Positions 1-5,570 of a DNA stretch of 7,627 nucleotides are shown here, piece by piece. A model generated the notes under the pieces. That model saw only the letters and a list, made by a program, of their open reading frames with translations, was not told the DNA's origin and searched no databases. The position numbers were made by a program, and so were the translations under genes. How positions within the stretch are numbered: the first letter of the stretch is position 1; every line of letters begins with the position of its first letter. The stretch comes from Gammaproteobacteria bacterium (lineage in GTDB: Bacteria; Pseudomonadota; Gammaproteobacteria; GCA-001735895), in assembly GCA_029288195.1 (NCBI GenBank), contig JARFPR010000542.1, forward strand, positions 1 to 7,627, in the 5' to 3' direction.

Positions 1-127
1 ACTTGATGCCCGCCTCGGGGAACAGGTCAGAAATCGGCATCATTGCCGAGCCGATAATTCCAAAGGCGTGCTCGATGCCGTGCATCTGCAGAACCTTGAT
101 GAAGGCTTCTTCGGTGGTCATTTTCAT
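1..127 (-). CDS. xsc: Sulfoacetaldehyde acetyltransferase, N-terminal fragment (gene runs off the window)
   Basis: Xsc is a thiamine-diphosphate enzyme that converts sulfoacetaldehyde plus phosphate to acetyl phosphate and sulfite, the desulfonation step of taurine breakdown in the cytoplasm. Only 42 codons are visible. They read MKMTTEEAFIKVLQMHG followed by IEHAFGIIGSAMMPISDLF, which I recognise as the highly conserved Xsc N-terminus at the start of the ThDP-binding pyrimidine domain. The remaining ~550 residues of a typical Xsc lie outside the window, so catalytic residues cannot be checked. The start at 127 is supported by a GAGG Shine-Dalgarno on the minus strand 8 nt upstream; a second ATG two codons in is less well placed. 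The gene lies downstream of tauR on the same strand but is separated by 577 bp of repeats. A TauR-like box 67 bp upstream suggests its own promoter. Identity is strong because tpa, tauR and tauA are neighbours. Confidence 0.93.
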   Translation of the reverse strand, partial: MKMTTEEAFIKVLQMHGIEHAFGIIGSAMMPISDLFPEAGIK

Positions 128-159
128 TGCGCTGTCCTCGGAGAGGGTCTAATTTTTGT

Positions 160-189
160 GGCTGGCTAAAATAAGCCAACCGCTTTTTT
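160..189 (+). terminator. Terminator-like hairpin in the xsc leader (plus-strand orientation)
   Basis: GGCTGGCT (160-167) pairs with AGCCAACC (174-181) around the loop AAAATA, with one G-T wobble. It is followed by GC and six T residues (184-189). In the plus direction this has the form of a rho-independent terminator, which would stop transcription running antisense out of xsc. On the minus strand the same bases form a leader hairpin or contain the xsc -10 (TATTTT in the loop). I cannot tell which role is real. Confidence 0.3.
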
Positions 190-193
190 CTTG

Positions 194-225
194 TAGTACC
201 AGTTGAGGGGTATCGGTGATACCAA
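194..225 (-). promoter_or_regulatory. Candidate TauR operator upstream of xsc
   Basis: Read on the minus strand, TTGGTAT (225-219) is followed exactly 23 bp later by CTGGTACTA (202-194). The same arms at the same spacing occur in the tauR-tpa intergenic region (2207-2238). The arms resemble the direct repeat CTGGACYTAA that I recall being reported for Rhodobacter capsulatus TauR. A -10-like TATTTT (minus strand, 173-168) starts 20 nt after the second arm, so a bound activator would sit against a poor -35 region. This is inference from a shared pattern; binding is not shown. Confidence 0.5.
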
Positions 226-233
226 CCAGTCTA

Positions 234-313
234 CCGTCATTGCAGCCCCGAAGGGAATAGTGAAGCAATTCCGGCCACTAAGCCGGTAAATCGCAAAAGT
301 ATGTCATTGCGGC
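234..313. repeat. 80-bp exact direct repeat, copy 1
   Basis: Bases 234-313 are identical to 440-519 (80 of 80, read base by base), a shift of 206 bp. The copy contains a decayed palindromic unit (CCGGC 271-275, GCCGG 282-286) and ends inside the first hairpin of the three-hairpin element that follows. The arrangement implies a tandem duplication of an approximately 206-bp module whose remaining part has since diverged. Confidence 0.95.
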
Positions 314-428
314 GAAAGCCGCAATCTAATAAACAGGCTACTCGGAAAGCAGGCCGGAAAGCCCCGCGGGCTTTCCGTGAAATGTAGCCGGCAGGTTGAA
401 ATGGATGCCGGCTCGAGGCCGGCATGAC
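303..428. repeat. Three-hairpin palindromic element A
   Basis: The element opens with GTC and closes with its complement GAC. It contains three perfect hairpins. The first is ATTGCGGC-GAAA-GCCGCAAT (306-325), an 8-bp stem with a GNRA-type loop. The second is CGGAAAGCCC (355-364) with GGGCTTTCCG (368-377) and a 3-nt loop. The third is ATGCCGGC (405-412) with GCCGGCAT (418-425). It resembles the dispersed GTCATnCCGGC palindromes common in gammaproteobacterial intergenic DNA, which are often mis-translated as short hypothetical proteins. No transposase gene is present, so any mobility would have to be supplied in trans. Confidence 0.8.
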
Positions 429-439
429 GATTTTAGGGG

Positions 440-519
440 CCGTCATTGCAGCCCCGAAGGGAATAGTGAAGCAATTCCGGCCACTAAGCCGGTAAATCGC
501 AAAAGTATGTCATTGCGGC
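440..519. repeat. 80-bp exact direct repeat, copy 2
   Basis: This is the second copy of the repeat at 234-313, with no mismatch over 80 bases. It lies between element A and element B and supplies the first arm of element B's opening hairpin. Confidence 0.95.
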
Positions 520-522
520 CCC
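489..522. repeat. Left arm of a 34-bp inverted repeat bounding element B
   Basis: Bases 489-522 are the reverse complement of 653-686 with two mismatches in 34. The two arms enclose element B, so 489-686 reads as one roughly 198-bp long-palindrome unit with smaller hairpins nested inside it. The size and terminal inverted repeats are like those of a miniature inverted-repeat element, but no clear target-site duplication was found. Confidence 0.75.
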
Positions 523-637
523 CGAGCCGCAATCCATCACGGAGGCTCCTCAAAAAGCAATCCGGAAAGCCCGTTGGGCTTTCCGCCGTCAATTCCAGTT
601 TTATTGCAATGGATCCCGGCTCGGAGGCCGGGATGAC
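509..637. repeat. Three-hairpin palindromic element B
   Basis: This has the same plan as element A, with GTC at the left end and GAC at the right. The first hairpin is ATTGCGGC (512-519) with GCCGCAAT (526-533) and a 6-nt loop. The centre is CGGAAAGCCC (563-572) with GGGCTTTCCG (576-585) and loop GTT; the stem is identical to that of A but the loop differs. The last is ATCCCGGC (613-620) with GCCGGGAT (627-634). All stems are perfect. Sequence between the stems differs substantially from A, while the stems themselves stay paired. Confidence 0.8.
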
Positions 638-652
638 GACACTATTCTATTC

Positions 653-703
653 GGGGCCGCAATGACATACTTTTACGATTTGCCGGTTCCAGGCCGGGAT
701 GAC
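653..703. repeat. Right arm of the inverted repeat plus a terminal partial palindromic unit
   Basis: Bases 653-686 pair with 489-522. They are followed by GGCCGGGATGAC (692-703), the right end of another GTCAT-type unit. This stops one base before the tauR stop codon (705-707), so the repeat array fills the tauR 3' flank completely. Confidence 0.7.
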
Positions 704-704
704 T

Positions 705-2195
705 TTAAATCATGTCGTGGATCAGGCCGGCGAGCTTCCTGATACCGGGCTCGATCTGGCGCGCGCTGATCGACGAATAGCCGAGGCGAATGAAATTGAG
801 TGGTGGTTTTTCCTGCATGAAGTATATGTCGCCGGATTCGATCAGGATCCCGGCCGAGCGTGCACTTTCCTTGAGCTTGCGTGTATCGAGGCTTGCGGGC
901 CCTTCGACCCAGTAAGAAGTGCCGCCAAACGACGGAATACGTGACGACTCCGGCAGATGTCGATTGAGTGCCTTGCCCATGACCTGCCAGCGTTCCTTGT
1001 AAGTCTGGCTGAGACGGTGAATCAGTGAATCGTGGTGACCCATCGACAGGAACAGGGCCACGATGCGCTGATTGTTGGCCGGTGGATGACGCACCATCAA
1101 ACGGCGTAACGCGCGCGCCTCCCGGATCAACGCCTTCGGCGCAACCATGTAACCCAGGCGCAGCCCGGGCGCGAGTGTCTTCGACAGGCTGCCGACATAA
1201 ATGACTCTTTCGTTGCCGTCGAGGCTTTTTAATGCCGGGGTCGGTTCTCCGATAAAGTTGATTTCGCTTTCGTAATCGTCCTCGATGATCAGAAAATCAT
1301 GCTGCTCGGCCTGTTTCAGTAAATGCTCACGGCGTTCAAGCGGCATCGTTACCGTGGTCGGTGACTGGTGGCTCGGGGTGACGTAGACAAATTCGCAGGA
1401 GTTAAGATCAGCGCCCGGAATAACTCCGTGTTCATCGACTTCGAGCGGCACCACCTCGGGTGATTTGAGTTCGAAGATATTGCGCGCGTCCGGATAGCCC
1501 GGGTTTTCGATGCCGACGCGGGTGCCTTTCTGGATCAGCAGGTCGGCGAGTATATACAATGCCTGCTGCGCGCCCATCGTGATCAGGATTTCGTCGCGAG
1601 CGGCCCAGACGCCGCGGCGGGGCAGGATGCGCGCCTGGATCTGTTCGATCAACATCGGATCATCGGTATCAATCGCATCGGGCGTGACATCCTGGATGTC
1701 GCTGACACTGAGCGCCTGGCGGCAGCATTCACGCCAGTCCGCGACCGGAAACAGGTCCGGATCGAGTTGCCCGAACAGGAATGGGTAGCGGTACTTTTTC
1801 CAGTCCACCGGTTTTACGATATTGCGCTGTTGCGACGGATGAAACTTGATGTGCCGTTTCCAGTCCGGTGGTTTATGTTCGCCCTCGAACTTGAGAGGTT
1901 CCACCCGCACGCGTCCGTCGAGAATGGTTTTATCGATGTAGTAACCGCTGCGCTCACGCGCGACCAGGTAACCCTCGTCGATCAATTGCTGGTAGGCGAG
2001 CACCACGGTATTGCGCGCGATACCGAGATGGCGTGCGAGTTCCCGCGACGACGGCAGCGCGATTTCAAGCGGCAGCTTGTCATCCAGGATCGCGCTGACA
2101 ATCATCTCTCGCAGCTGACGCTGGTAGCTGATTTTACGGTCCTTGGAGATGCGAAATAACTGGTTCCACATCATGTGATCGCTTCGGTTTTGCAT
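705..2195 (-). CDS. tauR: MocR-family (GntR HTH plus aminotransferase-like) regulator of taurine genes
   Basis: This 496-residue protein has the MocR layout. A GntR-type winged helix-turn-helix occupies about residues 20-85, with the recognition region LPSSRELARHLGIARNTVV at 48-66. A linker leads to a fold-type-I aminotransferase-like domain from about 135 to the end. The domain retains NPGYPDARN, the PLP-site EDDYE, and SLSKTLAPGLRLGY with the Schiff-base lysine at K339, so PLP binding is likely. MocR proteins bind direct repeats and sense amino-type ligands through PLP. TauR activates tpa and related genes with taurine as effector. It is divergent from tpa and co-oriented with xsc, which supports the name. 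The start is uncertain: ATG 2195 lacks a clear Shine-Dalgarno and lies only 12 bp from the candidate operator, and ATGs at 2174 and 2171 (MWNQLFRISK) are plausible. Other MocR regulators (GabR, PdxR) are less likely given the neighbours. Confidence 0.85.
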   Translation of the reverse strand: MQNRSDHMMWNQLFRISKDRKISYQRQLREMIVSAILDDKLPLEIALPSSRELARHLGIARNTVVLAYQQLIDEGYLVARERSGYYIDKTILDGRVRVEPLKFEGEHKPPDWKRHIKFHPSQQRNIVKPVDWKKYRYPFLFGQLDPDLFPVADWRECCRQALSVSDIQDVTPDAIDTDDPMLIEQIQARILPRRGVWAARDEILITMGAQQALYILADLLIQKGTRVGIENPGYPDARNIFELKSPEVVPLEVDEHGVIPGADLNSCEFVYVTPSHQSPTTVTMPLERREHLLKQAEQHDFLIIEDDYESEINFIGEPTPALKSLDGNERVIYVGSLSKTLAPGLRLGYMVAPKALIREARALRRLMVRHPPANNQRIVALFLSMGHHDSLIHRLSQTYKERWQVMGKALNRHLPESSRIPSFGGTSYWVEGPASLDTRKLKESARSAGILIESGDIYFMQEKPPLNFIRLGYSSISARQIEPGIRKLAGLIHDMI

Positions 2196-2206
2196 CGATT
2201 TTTAAA

Positions 2207-2238
2207 TTGGTCTATACAATTGGCACAATCTGGCTCTA
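2207..2238 (+). promoter_or_regulatory. Candidate TauR operator in the tauR-tpa divergent region
   Basis: TTGGTCTA (2207-2214) and CTGGCTCTA (2230-2238) form a direct repeat with arm starts 23 bp apart, about two helical turns, as expected for a dimeric MocR regulator. The same pair at the same spacing lies upstream of xsc (225-194). TACAAT occurs on the plus strand at 2215-2220 and on the minus strand at 2243-2238, so possible -10 elements for both directions overlap the box. Binding here could both activate tpa and limit tauR expression. The role is inferred. Confidence 0.5.
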
Positions 2239-2274
2239 TTGTAACTTGTTCGATAGCATTTAGCCTCTGTTTCC

Positions 2275-2305
2275 CCTGACCTATTATGCAGTCAGGCTCT
2301 TTTTT
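2275..2305 (+). terminator. Terminator-like hairpin in the tpa leader (possible attenuator)
   Basis: CCTGAC (2275-2280) pairs with GTCAGG (2291-2296) around a 10-nt loop. CTC and a T-tract, six T at 2300-2305, follow. It ends 12 nt before the tpa ATG and just before its GGAG ribosome-binding site (2308-2311). No gene ends upstream in this direction, so it cannot be a simple end-of-gene terminator. It would act inside the tpa leader. The 6-bp stem is modest, so the function is uncertain. Confidence 0.4.
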
Positions 2306-2317
2306 GCGGAGCGTGCG

Positions 2318-3688
2318 ATGAAACCAGAAAACATCAATGAAATAGTCGGTAGCGACAGGAATCACCTGTGGCATCACCTCGTGCAGCACAAACCCTGGCA
2401 GTCGACCGATCCCATGGTCATTGTTGAAGGTAAGGGCCTACGTGTAAAAGATCATAACGGACGTGAATACCTCGACGCGGTTTCAGGTGGTGTCTGGACC
2501 GTCAATGTCGGCTATGGACGTGAAGAAATTGCCGACGCGGTACGCGATCAAATTGTAAAGATGTGTTATTTCGCCAATTCCGCCGGCAATATCCCCGGTG
2601 CCCAGTTTGCCGAAAAACTGATCGACAAGATGCCGGGCCTGAGCCGCGTCTATTACGCCAATTCAGGATCGGAAGCCAACGAGAAAGGTTTCAAGCTGGT
2701 GCGTCAGCTCGCCGCACTGAAGAACGATGGCAAGAAACACAAGATTATCTACCGTGACCGCGATTATCACGGCACTACCATCACTACCCTGAGCGCGGGC
2801 GGTCAGGCGCAACGTAAAGACCAGTATGGTCCTTTCACCCCGGGTTTCGTCGAAATCCCGCATTGCCTGGCTTATCGTGATCCCCGCGGTGGAGATCCCG
2901 ACTACGGTGTGCAGGCGGCGAAGGACCTGGAAAAGGTGATTCTCGCCGAAGATCCCGATACGGTCGGTTCGGTTTGCCTCGAACCCATTACCGCGGGTGG
3001 TGGCGTCATCGTGCCGCCTGAAGGTTACTGGGAGACCGTGCAGGAAATCTGCACAAAGTATGGTGTGCTGATTCACATCGACGAGGTTGTCTGTGGCATG
3101 GGCCGCACCGGCAAATGGTTCGGTTACCAGCATTACGGCGTCAAGCCCGACATGGTCACCATGGCCAAGGGTGTCGCCAGTGGTTACGCGGCGATTTCGG
3201 TGCTGGCAACAACCGAGGACCTGTTCAACGAATTCCTCGCCGAACCGAGCGATCAAATGCATTACTTCCGTGATATCAGCACTTTCGGTGGTTGCGCAGG
3301 CGGTCCTGCGGCAGCACTCGCCAACATGAATATCATCGAACGCGAAAACCTGCTCGATAACGTCAACCAGATGGGCGATTACCTGATGGATCGGTTGAAC
3401 GAACTGATGGACAAGCACGAAATCATCGGCGAAGTGCGCGGCAAAGGCCTGTTTGTCGGTGCCGAACTGGTTAAGGATCGCAAGACGCGCGAACCGGTTG
3501 ACGAGTCGGTGGCAGTCGCGGTGGCTGGAGATTGTCTCAAGCAGGGCGTCATGATTGGTCGCACCAATCGCAGCCTGCCCAAATACAACAATACGCTTTG
3601 CCTGAGCCCGGCGCTGATATGTACGCGCGATGATATCGATGAAATCGTGACCGCAATCGACGTCGCGCTGGGTAATGTCGCGCAATAA
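2318..3688 (+). CDS. tpa: Taurine--pyruvate aminotransferase
   Basis: Tpa transfers the amino group of taurine to pyruvate, giving sulfoacetaldehyde and alanine, the first cytoplasmic step of the Tpa-Xsc route. The 456-residue protein is a full-length class III (omega-type) PLP aminotransferase. NSGSEAN (115-121) binds the PLP phosphate, Y150-H151-G152 follows, D255 in IDEVVCGMGRTG contacts the pyridine nitrogen, and K284 in TMAKGVASGY is the Schiff-base lysine. The N-terminus (VSGGVWTVNVGYGREEIADAV) and the DISTFGGCAGGPAAAL segment match my recollection of Tpa rather than GABA or beta-alanine aminotransferases, though family assignment by eye has limits. The ATG at 2318 follows GGAG by 6 nt. 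The gene is divergent from tauR with the putative operator between them, and tauA starts 14 nt after its stop. Confidence 0.92.
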   Translation: MKPENINEIVGSDRNHLWHHLVQHKPWQSTDPMVIVEGKGLRVKDHNGREYLDAVSGGVWTVNVGYGREEIADAVRDQIVKMCYFANSAGNIPGAQFAEKLIDKMPGLSRVYYANSGSEANEKGFKLVRQLAALKNDGKKHKIIYRDRDYHGTTITTLSAGGQAQRKDQYGPFTPGFVEIPHCLAYRDPRGGDPDYGVQAAKDLEKVILAEDPDTVGSVCLEPITAGGGVIVPPEGYWETVQEICTKYGVLIHIDEVVCGMGRTGKWFGYQHYGVKPDMVTMAKGVASGYAAISVLATTEDLFNEFLAEPSDQMHYFRDISTFGGCAGGPAAALANMNIIERENLLDNVNQMGDYLMDRLNELMDKHEIIGEVRGKGLFVGAELVKDRKTREPVDESVAVAVAGDCLKQGVMIGRTNRSLPKYNNTLCLSPALICTRDDIDEIVTAIDVALGNVAQ

Positions 3689-3693
3689 GCCCC

Positions 3694-3738
3694 GATACCG
3701 GCATGTTTAAAATCTGCCTGGTGAAGATCGCCGGTATC
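3694..3738 (+). promoter_or_regulatory. 9-bp hairpin enclosing the tauA start codon
   Basis: GATACCGGC (3694-3702) is perfectly complementary to GCCGGTATC (3730-3738). The first arm ends immediately before the tauA ATG and covers the place where a ribosome-binding site would be, and no good Shine-Dalgarno is visible there. In the tpa-tauA transcript this stem could hold back tauA initiation unless ribosomes finishing tpa open it. Translational coupling is an inference. Confidence 0.35.
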
Positions 3739-4707
3739 TTCACGCTAGCGCTATGCGTGATTTTCGCGAGCCTGCCTGTCAACGCGGCCGGGCTCAAACC
3801 AACCGAGATCACGGTTGCCTACATTCAGCAATGGCCGACGCCAAACCGGTTTGCACAGGCGAAAATGATTTTCGATGAGGCGCTCGGGCTCAAGGTTAAC
3901 TGGGTTGCCCTTGCCGACGGCACGGAAATGACCGCGGCGATGGCATCGGGTGAGGTGCAGATTGCCTACGCGCAGGGGCAATTACCTTTCCTGGCCGGCA
4001 TAGCCGGCGGAAACGATTTGAGCATGGTCGCAATCGCGGCCAGTTACCCGGAAAGTGATAACTGCATTGTGCGTGATGATGCCGGTATTACCCAGGCCAA
4101 TGCAGCGCAGCTCGCGGGTCGCAAGATTGCAATCCAGGTTGGCAGTATCACCCATTACCGGTTGCTAAAAATCCTCGACCACCTGGGTGTCGATCAGAGC
4201 GAGGTCGAAATCGTACCCATGCCCGACCCCGCTGCTTCGGCCTATGCGCTGGAACAGGGCTACGTAGCGATGGCCTGTGCGTCCGGCAGCGCATTGCGCG
4301 GCATGTATGGATCAGGCAAGCCGCTGATGACGGGTGCCGAACTCGAGTCCATCGGGCTGAGATTGTTCGATATCGTCACGGTGCCGACGAAGTTCGCAAC
4401 CGAGCACCCCGAAATTGTGCAGGCGTTCGTCGACGTCACCGAAGCTTCCAACAAGCACTGGAAGGAGCACCCCGAATCAATGCAAGCGGTTATAGCGCGT
4501 TCCGCCGGACTGAATCTGGAAGACAGCAACCTGGTTTTGCGGGATCTTTATTTTCCACTGGCTGAGGAGCAGAAATCGATTGCCTGGATGGCCGGCCTGG
4601 TACCGACTTATATCAGGGACCTCGCCGAGTTTTTCGTCGAGCAGGGCCAGCTCGACAAGTCACTGGATAGCTATGACCGCTTTATCACCACTCGATTTTT
4701 ACGCTAA
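3703..4707 (+). CDS. tauA: Taurine ABC transporter periplasmic substrate-binding protein
   Basis: The 334-residue protein has a Sec signal peptide: K3/K8, a hydrophobic core at about 9-24, and cleavage probably after A28 (PVNA-AGLK). The mature part is a TauA/SsuA/NitT-type binding protein: TEITVAYIQQWPTPNRF at the start, an EMTAAMASGEVQIAYAQ ligand-site region, ITHYRLLKILDHLGV matching the THYSLLxALKHWGI region of E. coli TauA, and a YDRFITTRF end like the TauA C-terminus. It would capture taurine or a related sulfonate in the periplasm for an ABC permease. No tauB (ATPase) or tauC (permease) gene follows, which is unusual because the three normally travel together. The gene is 14 nt behind tpa and surely co-transcribed with it. 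Taurine specificity rests on context; another sulfonate is possible. Confidence 0.85.
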   Translation: MFKICLVKIAGIFTLALCVIFASLPVNAAGLKPTEITVAYIQQWPTPNRFAQAKMIFDEALGLKVNWVALADGTEMTAAMASGEVQIAYAQGQLPFLAGIAGGNDLSMVAIAASYPESDNCIVRDDAGITQANAAQLAGRKIAIQVGSITHYRLLKILDHLGVDQSEVEIVPMPDPAASAYALEQGYVAMACASGSALRGMYGSGKPLMTGAELESIGLRLFDIVTVPTKFATEHPEIVQAFVDVTEASNKHWKEHPESMQAVIARSAGLNLEDSNLVLRDLYFPLAEEQKSIAWMAGLVPTYIRDLAEFFVEQGQLDKSLDSYDRFITTRFLR

Positions 4708-4761
4708 CAGTTCGCTTGATACCCTGCGCGTGATTTGGTGATCGCGCCGGAGATTCCCGAA

Positions 4762-5490
4762 ATGCAAATAACCGATGTCGTTGCCGGCCTCGGTGCGGAT
4801 GATTTTTTGTTCCTCGAATCCGTGCAGGCAACGGCTTTGCTGTCAGCAATAGCGGCAACACCGATCGGTGACGACCAGGTATTTCTCGACAGCTGGAGTC
4901 GGCTCGAGGAAGACCAATACATGGCCGACGGCGGCAAGTATCGCAAGCGTCGGCACGCGACCTATGCAATCTGGAACGCGGGCGAACGGGCACAGTTGAT
5001 GCCCTACCAGCCACACTATCAAACCGTTGATTACAATCCGTTGAACGGCGGGGTGGCACGTTACTTCGCGCCGATTCTGGATGACCTGCACCAGAGCATG
5101 ACACTGGCCGCATTGCTTGAGTTTGGCAACCAGGTTTTCAGCCAGCTCTCGGGTAATCACCAGTGGCATATCGAGCTGCACCAGTTTCGAATCGAGGCAC
5201 GCGACGGTCGACTCGGCAAACCAACCCCGGAAGGCGTGCATCGGGACGGCGTTGATTTCGTCATCGTGGTCATGGTGAAGCGCGTCAATATCGACAGCGG
5301 GGCGACGACGATATTCGACACCGATAACAGGCAGATAGGAGAATTCCTGTTACGCCAGCCTTTTGATATGGCACTGGTAAACGATCGCCGTTGCTATCAT
5401 GGAGTAACCCCGATTACGCAGATCGATGCGGGTGCCGAAGCCTTCCGCGACGTACTCGTGATCACCTTCAAAAACAGGGAATCGGTGTAA
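4762..5490 (+). CDS. 2-oxoglutarate/Fe(II) dioxygenase, free-amino-acid hydroxylase type (BsmA/IDO-like)
   Basis: The 242-residue protein resembles the 2OG-Fe dioxygenase family that includes L-isoleucine 4-hydroxylase and BsmA. These cytoplasmic enzymes use O2 and 2-oxoglutarate to hydroxylate free amino acids. Visible metal ligands are H160 and D162 in PEGVHRDGVDF and the distal H213 in NDRRCYHGVTPI. R229 in FRDVLVITF is the likely 2-oxoglutarate carboxylate anchor. All four are present, so the enzyme should be active. It is not TauD, which belongs to a different family. I chose ATG 4762 because GGAG (4749-4752) lies 9 nt upstream; the frame can be extended to TTG 4735 or GTG 4738 but without a good ribosome-binding site. 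It follows tauA by 54 nt and probably shares its transcript. The substrate is unknown. Taurine itself, an amino-acid product of the pathway, or an unrelated amino acid are all open. Confidence 0.78.
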   Translation: MQITDVVAGLGADDFLFLESVQATALLSAIAATPIGDDQVFLDSWSRLEEDQYMADGGKYRKRRHATYAIWNAGERAQLMPYQPHYQTVDYNPLNGGVARYFAPILDDLHQSMTLAALLEFGNQVFSQLSGNHQWHIELHQFRIEARDGRLGKPTPEGVHRDGVDFVIVVMVKRVNIDSGATTIFDTDNRQIGEFLLRQPFDMALVNDRRCYHGVTPITQIDAGAEAFRDVLVITFKNRESV

Positions 5491-5498
5491 AAAACGTT

Positions 5499-5527
5499 AT
5501 TTTGTTTGGCCATAACTGATTTATAAT
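5499..5527 (+). promoter_or_regulatory. Probable sigma-70 promoter for the ETF-QO gene
   Basis: A perfect TATAAT -10 lies at 5522-5527 in the 80-bp gap after the oxygenase gene, 44 bp before the GTG start. The matching -35 zone (about 5499-5504, ATTTTG) is poor. The region is AT-rich compared with its surroundings. It suggests that the ETF-QO gene is transcribed separately from the taurine operon. Confidence 0.5.
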
Positions 5528-5570
5528 TCGCCGGCTTTCAAGTCGACCAACAGACTAACCGAGGTTTATC

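Noticed and set aside
234..519. CRISPR-like array
   Set aside because: There are only two copies of an 80-bp repeat, the interval is filled by a palindromic element rather than spacers of uniform length, and there are no cas genes.
237..665. Short open reading frames on both strands inside the palindromic array (237-446 minus, 396-665 plus)
   Set aside because: They are translations of the repeats, with no recognisable domain and no ribosome-binding site. Frames of this type are commonly mis-annotated as hypothetical proteins.
699..2159. Several plus-strand open frames opposite tauR (699-944, 1510-1788, 1767-2159)
   Set aside because: All lie antisense to the intact MocR regulator and show no domain, start signal or independent coding evidence.
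2663..3685. 340-codon open frame on the minus strand opposite tpa
   Set aside because: It is fully antisense to a clear, intact aminotransferase gene. Its composition is rich in His/Arg/Cys as expected of a shadow frame, and it contains no recognisable motif.
4735..4761. TTG/GTG upstream extension of the 2OG-Fe dioxygenase
   Set aside because: It has no adequate Shine-Dalgarno, and the nine extra residues are unneeded for the fold. ATG 4762 has GGAG at a good distance.
4762..5490. Identification of the dioxygenase as TauD (taurine dioxygenase)
   Set aside because: TauD belongs to a different 2OG-Fe family with different motifs around its ligands. The sequence here (HRDGVDF, YHGVTPI, FRDVLVITF) fits the amino-acid hydroxylase family, despite the tempting taurine context.
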